Assembly (NCBI GenBank): GCA_032718475.1
Contig: JAUCBJ010004651.1
Location: 62,001 to 126,000, forward strand
DNA length: 64,000 bases
Reading direction: 5' to 3'
DNA from: Nemertoderma westbladi
Taxonomy: Eukaryota > Xenacoelomorpha > Nemertodermatida > Nemertodermatidae
A program made the translations under genes and the position numbers. A model generated the notes under the pieces. That model did no database searches and was not told where the DNA came from. It saw only the letters and a list, made by a program, of their open reading frames with translations. Shown piece after piece: positions 19,189 through 33,400 of this stretch (positions are counted from its first letter, which is position 1; each line of letters begins with the position of its first letter).

Positions 19189-20676
19189 GCATAATTAATC
19201 AGGTACACATGCAGCTATCATAGTTAATCAGGTACACATGTAGCTATCATAGTTAATCAGGTACACATGTAGCTATCATAGTTAATCAGGTACACATGCA
19301 GCTATCATAGTTAATCAGGTACACATGTAGCTATCATAGTTAATCAGGTACACATGTAGCTATCATAGTTAATCAGGTACACATGCAGCTATCATAGTTA
19401 ATCAGGTACACATGCAGCTATCATAGTTAATCAGGTACACCTGTAGCTATCATAGTTAATCAGGTACACATGCAGCTATAATAGTTAATCAGGTACACAT
19501 GCAGCTATCATAGTTAATCAGATACACATGCAGCTATCATAGTTAATCAGGTACACATGTAGCTATAATAGTTAATCAGGTACACATGCAGCTATAATAG
19601 TTAATCAGGTACACATGCAGCTATAATAGTTAATCAGGTACACATGCAGCTATCATAGTTAATCAGGTACACATGCAGCTATCATAGTTAATCAGATACA
19701 CATGCAGCTATCATAGTTAATCAGGTACACATGCAGCTATAATAGTTAATCAGGTACACATGTAGCTATAATAGTTAATCAGGTACACCTGCAGCTATAA
19801 TAGTTAATCAGGTACACATGCAGCTATCATAGTTAATCAGGTACACATGCAGCTATCATAGTTAATCAGATACACATGCAGCTATCATAGTTAATCAGGT
19901 ACACATGTAGCTATCATAGTTAATCAGGTACACATGCAGCTATAATAGTTAATCAGGTACACATGCAGCTATCATAGTTAATCAGGTACACATGCAGCTA
20001 TCATAGTTAATCAGATACACATGCAGCTATCATAGTTAATCAGGTACACATGTAGCTATAATAGTTAATCAGGTACACATGCAGCTATAATAGTTAATCA
20101 GGTACACATGCAGCTATAATAGTTAATCAGGTACACATGCAGCTATAATAGTTAATCAGGTACACATGCAGCTATCATAGTTAATCAGGTACACCTGTAG
20201 CTATCATAGTTAATCAGGTACACATGCAGCTATCATAGTTAATCAGGTACACATGCAGCTATCATAGTTAATCAGGTACACATGCAGCTATCATAGTTAA
20301 TCAGGTACACCTGTAGCTATCATAGTTAATCAGGTACACATGCAGCTATCATAGTTAATCAGGCAGATGCAGCTATCATAGTTAATCAGGTACACATGCA
20401 GCTATCATAGTTAATCAGGTACACATGTAGCTATCATAGTTAATCAGGTACACATGCAGCTATCATAGTTAATCAGGTACACATGCAGCTATCATAGTTA
20501 ATCAGGTACACATGTAGCTATCATAGTTAATCAGGTACACCTGTAGCTATCATAGTTAATCAGGTACACATGCAGCTATCATAGTTAATCAGGTACACAT
20601 GCAGCTATCATAGTTAATCAGGTACACCTGTAGCTATCATAGTTAATCAGGTACACATGCAGCTATCATAGTTAAT
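19189..20676 (+). repeat. 29-bp minisatellite, about 51 copies
   Basis: The unit reads AGGTACACATGCAGCTATCA followed by TAGTTAATC. Variants are CAT or CCT, GCAG or GTAG, and TATCAT or TATAAT. One unit near 20361 has a 5-bp deletion (CAGGCAGATG). The variant CAGATACAC occurs near 19520, 19693, 19868 and 20013, i.e. spaced by six, six and five units, which suggests duplication of multi-unit blocks. No open reading frame of note. Confidence 0.95.
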
Positions 20677-22592
20677 GGGTCCAAGTAGAGAAATTAGTAC
20701 ATTTTGAGAATACGAGTTTGTTTACATTTCTGTTCATTATTTTAATGTTGTTTCAACGTTTTCTTTATTAATTTTTATTTATTAATATTCAATATGGAGC
20801 TATTTAATATTTATACTCATGGCTTTACGAATTTTGTCTCTGATCTGGTTTATTTAGGATTTATATTTAGGTTCAATTTATTGTTTGTTGGTTAATATTG
20901 AGGCTACGGTTTTGTATATTTTGGAATAATTTTGGTTTTAGTGCTGATGTTCTATGTGAAGCAAATGGTGCCATAATGTTTTTATAGTATTATTATTTTA
21001 TATAAATTGTAATTAACTTTGTCAATAAAGTCTAAATGAAGCTGCGAGAAACTGATATTTATGTTTGTTCATCGCATAACCAGTGTAACTATTAATATTG
21101 GAAGCGGAAGGTGTCCGAGGCGGAGAGTGGCCAACTGCTGCTCTAAGGGGACTATTACCCCCAACCGACCGACCAACTGACCTGCACAAAAGTTTCCATA
21201 TTTCTCGTACAAACGGTTTTTTGTGACGTGACGTTCAAAGGGGGGGGGGGGGGGGGGGGGTCGAAAATAGTAAAAAAAGAGCGTGACATCATTTGTGCAC
21301 TGCACAGACCCTTCCCTTGGTATAATAATTGTAGAGAGTGCAAATAGAAACTCGAAATAAGGTGTCCTATATAAATAATAAATATATAGTATACAATACT
21401 CTGTATATATTTATTATACTCACATATTTTTTACTCACAATACTCTTAATTAAACGAAGTGGAGCTATAAAAAAATAAAACGAGTAGGACCCAATTTATC
21501 TTAGACAAGTTTAAAATATCGTAAAATCCTTGTCGTGTTATCCCGAGAAATTGATTTCACTAATACTGTTGTACACAAGACTACCTGGTGACAGGCTCTT
21601 CCTGTAAAGCAAGAATGGTGCTAGTTTTTAATTATTATTATAATTTTTTTTTTTGGGGGGGGGGGGGTTACGGCGTAAAAGAGTTGGTACCAGGCAGCAA
21701 GTCAGAACCCACCTGTCAAAATTACGAGTAAATTAATCGGGAAACAAAAAGCGACGGAAGCAAATTCTGCACCTATTCGGCGCACAATGATGCCCTGCTG
21801 CAAACAACCTCTAATTAATGAAACGTAAAACTGTATTTGAATAGAAAACTCAGCAAATTCCCGTGATGTACAGATAGTAAGGTTAGTTGGCGGTAATCAC
21901 CTCATCAAGTTGGCAAATATTTGCCGGTTACCAACTATATACAAGCCCTCGCACTGATTGGCAAACACCGAATCTCAAGATAAGAGACCCTACACAATTA
22001 TGACGGCTAGTTAAAATCAACGGCCTTTTCGGGGAATTTAAACACGTCCAATCCTCCCACGTGCCTACTAGCCTAACCATGCGGCTATGTTTGTCGTTTG
22101 ATTTAACGAAGTGTTTTATGTCATTGCGGTGTGTAATTGCAGTCTTGTCGTTAACATCATCCACACCATTACCAGTTTGAAGCACGTTCCGGCATCGTAT
22201 AGGAATCACTAATTATTAAACACATTTACGCAACGTTATGTTTCAAATGATATTATTCATTGAGCACGCGTTCTGTTTTTTCCTTTGAATTGCCTAAGAA
22301 GAGTCCTTACGGGCGCTAACCTTAAGCAATGATTGGATGAAATCTGAAAGGAACTCTTATCTGATTGGATGAAGCAGACAAATTCAAAGTTACTTATATA
22401 ATAACAGGTAATAAATACTGACGTAGCTGAAGAAGATGATGAAAATATATTTTACTGAATTGTGTCTTGTGAGGTGCCATTTTTTCTTTCTCGGCTTCTT
22501 TTCATATATCAAACGTTTTGTAATAGTTTTCTTAGATTTTAAGTTATAATTTTAAATCTACCGTTTTTTTCACACATACGAGGTTCACTTAG
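20677..22592 (+). other. Intergenic region, no gene recognised
   Basis: AT-rich sequence with a 21-base G run at 21240-21260 and a T/G homopolymer junction at about 21642-21667. No exon or RNA gene could be supported. The 3' end is presumably the upstream region of the cysteine-rich peptide gene. Confidence 0.5.
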
Positions 22593-22599
22593 TATAAAG
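22593..22599 (+). promoter_or_regulatory. TATA box of the cysteine-rich peptide gene (candidate)
   Basis: TATAAAG lies 73 bp before the start codon at 22666, a suitable distance for a TATA-driven start near 22625 and a short 5' UTR of about 40 nt. Confidence 0.45.
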
Positions 22600-22665
22600 G
22601 GCTTATTATAAGCCACTGAGAATTTTTACAATATTATTGTACTTTCATTTAAATCACCAATCATT

Positions 22666-22732
22666 ATGGAGATTATCCCAATTTATAGACTTTGTATCAT
22701 GTCGTTTTTGATCGTCGCAACTTCATCTAGAG
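22666..22732 (+). CDS. Peptide gene exon 1: signal peptide
   Basis: The ATG at 22666 lies in CATTATGG context. 22 codons plus one base end at AG|GTGAGT. The encoded segment has a short polar start (MEIIPIYR), a hydrophobic core and small residues (ATSSRG) at the expected signal-peptidase site. A second in-frame Met at codon 12 could also serve as the start. Confidence 0.75.
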
Positions 22733-25700
22733 GTGAGTGGCTGGTCTGCTATACAAAACGAATAGCTCGAATCATTTGCGTGAGCCCCGACACTTACCGA
22801 ATCTTTTGACACTGAAATAAATGAATTTCATGAAGCAATGAATTTGTATTGCTTGCTGATTGCTCGCAGTTCTGACTCTCCCCACAATGCTAGAATTATT
22901 AGTTTGGTGGTGCGTTTTTATGGCTTTCTATTCGATCCTCTATAATTATATACAAACACTAAACGAATCCTTGAATAGCGCACGCCTCTGATGTGGGCCC
23001 TACTAAACTTACTTGCAGGTGTTTCAGAATTTTTTTTTCAATTATGAAAATATATTTGGCCTGACAACTTAAACCCAGTTTACAGAATTTGAATTTATAT
23101 ATTTACCTCTTCGTTCACCTCTTACATTAGGTATTCACAAATTTCCTAAAACATAAGAGGGATTAAAGTGACCATCAAGAGATAAATTGTGATTTTAACA
23201 GTGTAGGCCTCATTGGACTAGGAGACTGGTAGAAACTCAGAACTGGCAATGCAGTAAAGTATGCTTACACAGTAGAAGTTCAAAACCGCTTTGAAGTACT
23301 TCATTCAGTCAATGGATGAAGACCATCAGTCTACCGATTCAATATACCAGAATATAATAACAGCCCACAAGGAATCAGCTAAGAGGCATATTCCCCAGAA
23401 ACCCAAACGAAAACATTATGTGCCATGGCAAGACTCTGGGGTTACTTGTAAGAGAGGTTACTTGTTAAGATAGCCTACAAAGTAAAAACCGAACAACCAA
23501 CAACCGAAAACATTAACAAGGTTGAGAAAGCTAAGGACGATATTAAATTGGCCTACAACATCAGCCAGGAGAAGTACATACAGGACAAAATTGAAGCAAT
23601 TACAACTACTCACATACAGCAACAATCAAGACTTACCTGGCAAACTGTAAATTAGGTATCTGGTCGGAAAAGTTGTGATAAGGGGCGCCTCAAAGCTCTC
23701 ATTTCCACTGTCCGAGTTCGCTCGACCTAGTAGTAGTAGTAAAGCTGATATGATAGTCAGTCCTGAAGAACGTGTTGGGAAATGAAAAGTTCACTTCAGC
23801 AACTTGCTTGGGCAGCCACCAAACATCGAGGTCAGCCCTACAAGGAAAATACAGTATATGACAAGACGCTACCTATAGAAACAGGGGACTTCACACCGGA
23901 TAATTATAAAACCCGAAAATAACGAAATGATCGAAACGAAATGAAAAAGACGAAATGATCAACGAAAATATCGAATTTATCAAACAATCTGCAAATTCTC
24001 GCTTTCCAGTACAATAGGTATTATTAGAAGGCACACTTTACATTTTTAAATTAATCAAATCCGATAATTTCGCCCCATTTTCGACCTTAAAAGTAATTTA
24101 ATACCAAATACTGTCTGCTGGTTGGTTGTTGTGTTAGCTGTTGACCAATGGCGGCTTGGATGAAATCAGTGTACTGCAGTATTGGTCTGGTGAATTACAG
24201 ATGTGGCGCTACAGGTGTACTGGTGTACATCTTCAACAGTACAACCAGGCCATGGTCAGCATGGTACAATAGCACGGTACAATAGCATTTAACATTACAT
24301 ATGAATCATATCAGTGCGGTATTAATTCGAGTCATTGCTTTTAACGTCAATGTTGATTATTATGGGGGGGGGGGGGGGGGGGGGTTGTGGGGCACACCGG
24401 ATTTGAACCTGAGCAGCCAATCACTATTTTGCACTGTATCCACTCGGACATTGTAATTTCGTACAATACATAGTATTCGACACTTTACCTACGGTTATAG
24501 CCAATAGAGGGGAGCCTATGGGTCACCAATAACTTTGCTTAGGCTAAGATCTGCCCCAAAAAGAAACACTCTGTAACCCGCCATATGAAATTGTTTACCA
24601 AACGGCTAGTATAAAATAAATAAAACCAATAAAATAAATAAGTCGAAGAAAGATCGCAAAATGATTAAAGTAAGAATTAATTAAGATAAATTAAGTGACG
24701 AGTCTTGTAAGTGAAAAGCGAGACGCAGATGGGATAGATCGTCCGGTTTAGTAGAAGGCTGCATTGTAACGAGTGTAGAATATCTGTGGCAGGCGTGCCA
24801 CAAAACCGACAATGGCAGGAGTCAGAAGGCCTCCCTCCAACAAGAGTGAACACAGTTACTTGCTAATCCCGCACCAAATTAATATGACAAATTGCAATAT
24901 TATATTTATACTGTATTACAGTAGTTTACTACATGCTACATTTTACACCGAAATTAAACCATCACAACAACTGTACCAAATTTAAGTTTAAATAAATTTT
25001 ACCAGAATTAGTTATAGTTGTACTAAAATTAAACTGTTACTTCAGTTCAGGGCGCGGAGTTCGTCTCTAGATAAGTTGTTTCGTCTCTAGATAGGTTGTT
25101 TCGTCTCTAGAGGTTGTTTCGTCTCTAGATAGGTTGTTTCGTCTCTAGATAGGTTGTTTCGTCTCTAGATAGGTTGTTTCGTCTCTAGATAGGTTGTTTC
25201 GTCTCTAGGTTGGTTGGGTGACCTGAGGTCAACTCAACCCGCCCTACCCCAAACTGTATCGAAACCGTTGTAAACTCGTTCTCCCTCAGGGAATCCATCA
25301 TTTGCCTAATTCGGTAGGCCTTGGTTTAATGGACTCCGTCACCAACGTCCCAGGCTGCCAGGTTTAAAAGAGACCATGGTTCCAGGTTTAATAGACTCCG
25401 TCTCCATCGTTCCGGGTATAATAGACCCCGTCGCCATTGTTCCGGGTTTAATTCTACTCCGTAGCCATCATTCTAGGTTTAATAGACTCCGTCGCCATCG
25501 TTCTGGGTTCAATAGACTCCGTCGCCATCGTTCCGGTTTAATAGACTCCGTTGCTCTGATAGTCCTGTAGTAATCTGTTGTTGAACTACCTCCTAATGCT
25601 GAATGCAGAATACCTAATCCCCTATCGTTCAGTGTTGGTTTAGGGTACCGGTGTCCCAGTCGAAATTGCCCCCCTGTAGAATACCCCCCCCCCCCCGGGC

Positions 25701-27390
25701 GTAATCGCCTAGCGCGTAATGACCCCCCGGGTATGCTCGCCTAGTGCGTAATGACCCCCGGGGTAAACTCGCCTAGCGCGTAATGACCCCCCGGGTATGC
25801 TCGCCTAGCGCGTAATGACCCCCCGGGTATGCTCGCCTAGTGCGTAATGACCCCCGGGGTAAACTCGCCTAGCGCGTAATGACCCCCCGGGTATGCTCGC
25901 CTAGTGCGTAATGACCCCCGGGGTAAACTCGCCTAGCGCGTAATGACCCTCTTCCGCGCCAAATGCCCCACCCCAATTGCAAAGAATTAAGATAAGATTC
26001 AGAATTAAGATAAATAAGCTGACAGTGCAGCAGTTAACGGTGATGGTAGGGCTGCAAATTAATATCCCGCCTCAATGTTAAAGTCTCAATTTAGGGAAAG
26101 GAGCAGGTTACAGTGGCACGTTATTTTAACCAAAACAATAAACTAAACACAATAGAACAGGTTACAGTTTTATTTTTGAGAATAATCCGCTGTTATTTGC
26201 GTCGAATATTCCCTGGAGAGGGATGAATTGTTATTGCGTCCAGATTGTTTGATAAATTCGATATTTTCGTTGATCATTTCGTCTTTTTCGTTATTTTCGG
26301 GTTTTATAACTATCCCTCCACACCCGCCGAACTCCAATGGATTAGATTAAATCCCTGCAGAGGTATGTATGGAAAACAGGAGTGCTAAACAGACCATTAT
26401 TGGATGTTTGCAACCGGATGCTGAAAGGGGAAAAGCCACCACCAATTTGTACTAAAGGTCAACTAAAGCCTCTCCCTAAGAGGAGACCTCGGTGTACTAA
26501 CATACTATCGTGGGGTCTATCTGCTTATGGTAACCTGCCAAAATACATCACAAAATGATTCTATAGGCCCCTATACTGTAAAATTAGACCTCACATAGAG
26601 AAACTGCTGCGTAAGAGCCAAAACGATCATGACATTTAATTCATGACATTTAATGTTAATGGAAACTTGACAACATGTGATAATAATCAACTAAGGAAAA
26701 GGTTGATGACTTCCAGTACCTTGGATCATGGATAGAGAGTAGCAAAAAAGACAGAAGTTAGGAAAGCTAAGGCTTGGATAGCTCTATTAAAAATGGATAC
26801 CATCTGGAAATCAGATCTCTCCAGGCACCTGAAGATTAAGTTCTTTCGAGCCACAGTGGAAAGTGTACTTTTATACAGGGGTGAGACCTGGACACTGACG
26901 AAATCACTTGAACACCGAATTGATGGTTGCTACACAAGACTACTAAGGGCAGCCCTAAACATCAGCTGGAGACAACACATGACAAACGCCGAGCTCTATG
27001 GTACTATACCACCTGTATCAACCACCCTCCGTGAATGCAGATTAAGATTCAGTGGGCACTGCTGGAGAAGTAAAGACGAGGTCATACCAGATCTACTTTT
27101 CTGGCAACCAACTCATGGAAAGCGTACCCGTGGACGACCGGCTATAACATATGTATATAGACCAGCTTGAAAGGGATACTGAACTTGAGAGAAACGAAAT
27201 TGCGACAACTATGGAGAATCGGGAAGCCTAGAAGGATCTCATTTCCACTGTCCGAGTTCGCTCGACCTAGTAGTAGGGCCTACTGTAGTAGGAGGCCTCA
27301 TTGTTTATACTTTGTCCTAAATTAACTCATTTTTTGCTGTATGTCCCCAATATCAGTTATGCGATCCCCCAGATTTTGGCTTCTGCCCCC

Positions 27391-27422
<32 letters not shown>

Positions 27423-30400
27423 ATCCCTAGATATTATGATCCCCATTCATACGGTTCTGGAGTTAATCTGTGAAATCCTGGAAGATATAATACAACATCG
27501 AATACGAATAGGTAGGTATTCAGTGCATCTGGTATACCTACTGTACAACAGTGATGTGTGTTGTATTGTTAAAATAATTGGTTGTGTCACAAGAAAGATA
27601 GGCTAAGCTAAACAAGTGTAATTTAATTAATTCACGAAAGGGTAATTTTCCACCTGCAACGCATTCAAATGATATCTGTGCACCACAGGCCTTACTCTTG
27701 TCATCAATTTCCCTACGGCGGAAGTGTAAGAATGAAATCTTTGTCTAATAGCTATCTTGAGATTTTACGGTAATTCCAATTTCCAACACGCCACAACCAT
27801 TATGGATGCTACTCACGTTCGTGGGGATTGAATTTCAATACTTGTAACAACCCTAGCAGCTGCGGCATCTGATTCGCGGACTACTGATTAGGTTATAGTT
27901 GAAATCTACAGTTTTATTTTCTTCTATCGCCGATAAGTTTCGATCCTACTCTATGGTCACATTTTGATCAACGTTTCATCAAAAGATAGATCAAGTTATT
28001 TGACTATTATTCATCACAATTGCATTAACACAATTGGCTAATTTTATTATCAAAAGGGAAAGGGTAAATGTGTCACTCAACTATCGTTTTGGTGCTTTTC
28101 TGGTGGGACGAAAAATACAAGTAGCATAAAATTTCAAAAGGAAAAAATTGAATTTGGTTGGATAATACGATATTTTTGAGTGTCATACTCGTGATCAGCA
28201 TCCCAAAGAACCTATATGGTCATAAAATCAATTTAATTTTGGGGTGGTTTTTCATTATCGAATTTGCACACTTGTTTTTTTCGTGCCCCAGAGGGCACAT
28301 TTAAAATTACCAAAAATTTTCTCGAATGTTATATTTGAGTTCTATAATCGTGATCAGTGTCCAAAAAACCGTTATACCGCAAATAACGTAATTTTAGTAA
28401 AATATAAAAACTTTTGAAAATTTTAGCACGAAAAATACTGGAGATGGATGCCAGAAAGGAACCACAGCACGAAAACTACATTGCCATGTAAATGGCGTTT
28501 GCTTTGCTGGATAGCCCATTAAATTTTAGAAAAAGTCACGAAATCTCGGTTTTCCCAACAAACCTGACTCAGAGTTACAGATAAATTACTGCACAAAAAA
28601 ATATAAAATGACCCCCCCCCCCGGGCCAAATACCTAGGTTTAAGATATAAAGTATGTAAAATACAGATAAATGCAGTTGATATATCGATCGAAGTTAATT
28701 GTATACTGTAGATTAAAAATTATTATTAAACTGCAAGAATCCCTGTAGTAATGATGAACAAGGAAAAGTAAACTACGCAATAGAGAAGGGTATTAGCAGG
28801 CGTACATCAAACAATAGTAACCACATGGAATGAATGTACAGTGGCAGTGCGTACATCAAACAATGGTTACCACATGGAATGAATGTGCCGTGGCTGTGCG
28901 TACATCAAACAATAGTAACCACATGTAATGAATGTACCGTGGCAGTGCGTACATCAAACAATAGTAACCACATGGAATGAATGTACAGTAGAAGGGTATT
29001 GGCAGTGCGTACATCAAACAATAGTAACCACATGGAATGAATGTTCAGTAGAAGGGTATTGGCAGTGTGTACATCAAACAATAGTAACCACATGGAATGA
29101 ATGTACAGTAGAAGGGTATTGGCAGTGTGTACATCAAACAATAGTAACCACATGGAATGAATGTACAGGCAGAGCGTACATCAAACAATAGTAACCACAT
29201 GGAATGAATGTACAGTAGAAGGGTATTGGCAGTGCGTACATCGAACAATAATAACCACATGGAATGAATGTACCGTGGCAGTGCGTACATCAAACAATAG
29301 TAACCACATGGAATGAATGTACAGTAGAAGGGTATTGGCAGTGCGTACATCAAACAATAGTAACCACATGGAATGAATGTACAGGCAGTGCGTACATCAA
29401 ACAATAGTAACCACATGGAATGAATGTACCGTGGCAGTGCGTACATCAAACAATAGTAACCACATGGAATTAATGTACAGTAGAAGGGTATTGGCAGTGC
29501 GTACATCAAACAATAGTAACAACATGGAATGAATGTACAGGCAGTGCGTACATCAAACAATAGTAACCACATGGAATGAATGTACAGTAGAAGGGTATTG
29601 GCAGTGTGTACATCAAACAATAGTAACCACATGGAATGAATGTACAGGCAGTGCGTACATCAAACAATAGTAACCACATGGAATGAATGTACCGTGGCAG
29701 TGCGTACAACAAACAATAGTAACCACATGGAATGAATGTACAGTAGAAGGGTATTGGCAGTGCGTACATCAAACAATAGTAACCAGATGGAATGAATGTA
29801 CAGGCAGTGCGTACATCAAACAATAGTAACCACATGGAATGAATGTACCGTGGCAGTGCGTACATCAAACAATAGTAACCACATGGAATGAATGTACAGT
29901 AGAAGGGTATTGGCAGTGCGTACATCAAACAATAATAACCCCATGGAATGAATATACCGTGGCAGTGCGTACATCAAACAATAGTAATCACATGGAATGA
30001 ATGTACAGTAGAAGGGTATTGGCAGTGCGTACATCAAACAATAGTAACCACATGGAATGAATGTACAGGCAGTGCGTACATCAAACAATAGTAACCACAT
30101 GGAATGAATGTACCGTGGCAGTGCGTACATCAAACAATAGTAACCACATGGAATGACTGTACAGTAGAAGGGTATTGGCAGTGCGTACATCAAACAATAG
30201 TAACCGCATGGAATGAATGTACCGTGGCAGTGCGTACATCAAACAATAGTAACCACATGGAATGAATGTACAGTATAAGAGTATTGACAGTGCGTACATT
30301 AAACAATAGTAACCACATGGAATGAATGTACAGGCAGTGCGTACATCAAACAATAGTAACCACATGGAATGAATGTACAGGCAGTGCGTACATCAAACAA

Positions 30401-33400
30401 TAGTAACCACATGGAATGAAAGTACCGTGGCAGTGCGTACATCAAACAATAGTAACCACATGGAATGAATGTACCGTGGCAGTGCGTACATCAAACAATA
30501 GTAACCACATGGAATTAATGTACAGTGGCAGTGCGTACATCAAACAATAGTAACCACATGGAATGAATGTACAGTAGAAGGGTATTGGCAGTGCGTACAT
30601 CAAACAATAGTAACCACATGGAATGAATGTACAGTGGCAGTGCGTACATCAAACAATAGTAACCACATGGAATGAATGTACCGTGGCAGTGCGTACATCA
30701 AACAATAGTAACCACATGGAATGAATGTACAGTAGAAGGGTATTGGCAGTGCGTACATCAAACAATAGTAACCACATGGAATTAATGTACAGTAGAAGGG
30801 TATTGGCAGTGTGTACATCAAACAATAGTAACCGCATGGAATTAATGTACAGTAGAAGGGTATTGGCAGTGTGTACATCAAACAATAGTAACCGCATGGA
30901 ATTAATGTACAGTAGAAGGGTATTGGCAGTGTGTACATCAAACAATAGTAACCACATGGAATGAATGTAAATCAATCTGGCTGTAAATCGTGAATGAATG
31001 TTCAGTAGAAGGGTATTGGCAGTGCGTACATCAAACAATTTTTAACCACATGGAATGAATGTTCAGTAGAAGGGTATTGGCAGTGCGTACATCAAACAAT
31101 AGTAACCACATGGAATGAATGTTCAGTAGAAGGGTATTGGCAGTGCGTACATCAAACAATAGTAACCACATGGAATGAATGTACCGTGGCAGTGCGTACA
31201 TCAAACAATAGTAACCACATGGAATGAATGTACAGTAGAAGGGTATTGGCAGTGCGTACATCAAACAATAGTAACCACATGGAATTAATGTACAGTAGAA
31301 GGGTATTGGCAGTGTGTACATCAAACAATAGTAACCGCATGGAATTAATGTACAGTAGAAGGGTATTGGCAGTGTGTACATCAAACAATAGTAACCGCAT
31401 GGAATTAATGTACAGTAGAACGGTATTGGCAGTGTGTACTGTACATCAAACAATAGTAACCACATGGAATGAATGTAAATCAATCTGGCTGTAAATCGTG
31501 AATGAATGTTCAGTAGAAGGGTATTGGCAGTGCGTACATCAAACAATTTTTAACCACATGGAATGAATGTTCAGTAGAAGGGTATTGGCAGTGCGTACAT
31601 CAAACAATTTTTAACCACATGGAATAAATGTTCAGTAGAAGGGTATTGGCAGTGCGTACATCAAACAATAGTAACCACATGGAATTAATGTACAGTAGAA
31701 GGGTATTGGCAGTGTGTACATCAAACAATAGTAACCACATGGAATGAATGTAAATCAATCTGGCTGTAAATCGTGAATGAATGTTCAGTAGAAGGGTATT
31801 GGCAGTGCGTACATCAAACAATTTTTAACCACATGGAATAAATGTTCAGTAGAAGGGTATTGGCAGTGCGTACATCAAACAATAGTAACCACATGGAATT
31901 AATGTACAGTAGAAGGGTATTGGCAGTGTGTTCATCAAACAATAGTAACCACATGGAATGAATGTAAATCAATCTGGCTGTAAATCGTGAATGAATGTTC
32001 AGTAGAAGGGTATTGGCAGTGCGTACATCAAACAATTTTTAACCACATGGAATAAATGTTCAGTAGAAGGGTATTGGCAGTGCGTACATCAAACAATAGT
32101 AACCACATGGAATTAATGTACAGTAGAAGGGTATTGGCAGTGCGTACATCAAACACTAGTAACCACATGGAATGAATGTACAGTAGAAGTGTATTGGCAG
32201 TGCGTACATCAAACAATTGTAACCACATGGAATGAATGTTCAGTAGAAGGGTATTGGCAGTGCGTACATCAAACAATTTTTAACCACATGGAATAAATGT
32301 TCAGTAGAAGGGTATTGGCAGTGCGTACATCAAACAATTGTAACCACATGGAATGAATGTACAGTAGAAGTGTATTGGCAGTGCGTACATCAAACAATTG
32401 TAACCACATGGGATGAATGTTCAGTAGAAGGGTATTGGCAGTGCGTACATCAAACAATAATAACCACATGGGATGAATGTTCAGTAGAAGGGTATTGGCA
32501 GTGCGTACATCAAACAATAATAACCACATGGGATGAATGTTCAGTAGAAGTGTATTGGCAGTGCGTACATCAAACAATTGTAACCACATGGGATGAATGT
32601 TCAGTAGAAGGGTATTGGCAGTGCGTACATCAAACAATAATAACCACATGGGATGAATGTTCAGTAGAAGTGTATTGGCAGTGCGTACATCAAACAATTG
32701 TAACCACATGGAATAAATGTTCAGTAGAAGGGTATTGGCAGTGCGTACATCAAACAATAATAACCACATGGGATGAATGTTCAGTAGAAGGGTATTGGCA
32801 GTGCGTACATCAAACAATAATAACCACATGGGATGAATGTTCAGTAGAAGTGTATTGGCAGTGCGTACATCAAACAATTGTAACCACATGGGATGAATGT
32901 TCAGTAGAAGGGTATTGGCAGTGCGTACATCAAACAATAATAACCACATGGGATGAATGTTCAGTAATAATTAATGAAAGTTTATCAATTCAAAAGGTTT
33001 ACAGCTTTAACAGGATTGATCTACTGTATTGAATTTACTGCGATCGATATATCAACTATATTTATTACCCTGATATTTTGTTATTTTTCCGGTTATTTTA
33101 ACCCGAGGAACAGGAACTAGCCGAGGCGTAGCCGAGGCTTTCCTGTTCCGAGGAACAGGAATTTCCATTTAATTATTTCATTTAATTACTAGAATATAGC
33201 ATGATTAAGACCCAAGTCAGGTCGAAAAATTGCAAACCACACAACTTTTTAGCACTGTATTGGCTTGAATAAATTACTAATTCAATTTATATTAAAATAT
33301 TCAATTGAAAAGCCGGATTGTGCCCGCGTCGGTTGAATGTTTGGTTCTATAATATTCACACAAGACCTACAGTATATAATGTATATACTGTACATTATAA

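Larger units (their letters stand above)
23904..26309. mobile_element. Non-autonomous DNA transposon with about 70-bp inverted ends
   Basis: The left end begins TTATAAAACCCGAAAATAAC and the right end is its reverse complement (GTTATTTTCGGGTTTTATAA at 26290-26309). Similarity extends about 70 bp inward to CAAACAATCTG, the left end carrying a 16-17-bp internal duplication. The 2.4-kb interior encodes no transposase that I can see and holds a tRNA-like unit, poly-G and three minisatellites. Target duplication is unclear. It sits next to LINE fragments in intron 1. Superfamily not assigned. Confidence 0.7.

Noticed and set aside
19189-20676. CRISPR-like regular direct repeats
   Set aside because: Units are contiguous with no unique spacers, and the window is eukaryotic.
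21069-21343. Minus-strand ORFs with a proline run
   Set aside because: The proline run is the translated poly-G/C homopolymer.
28905-33032. Numerous ORFs of 60-226 codons on both strands
   Set aside because: All reflect the 60-bp unit, which is a multiple of three. Composition and both-strand openness point to a minisatellite.
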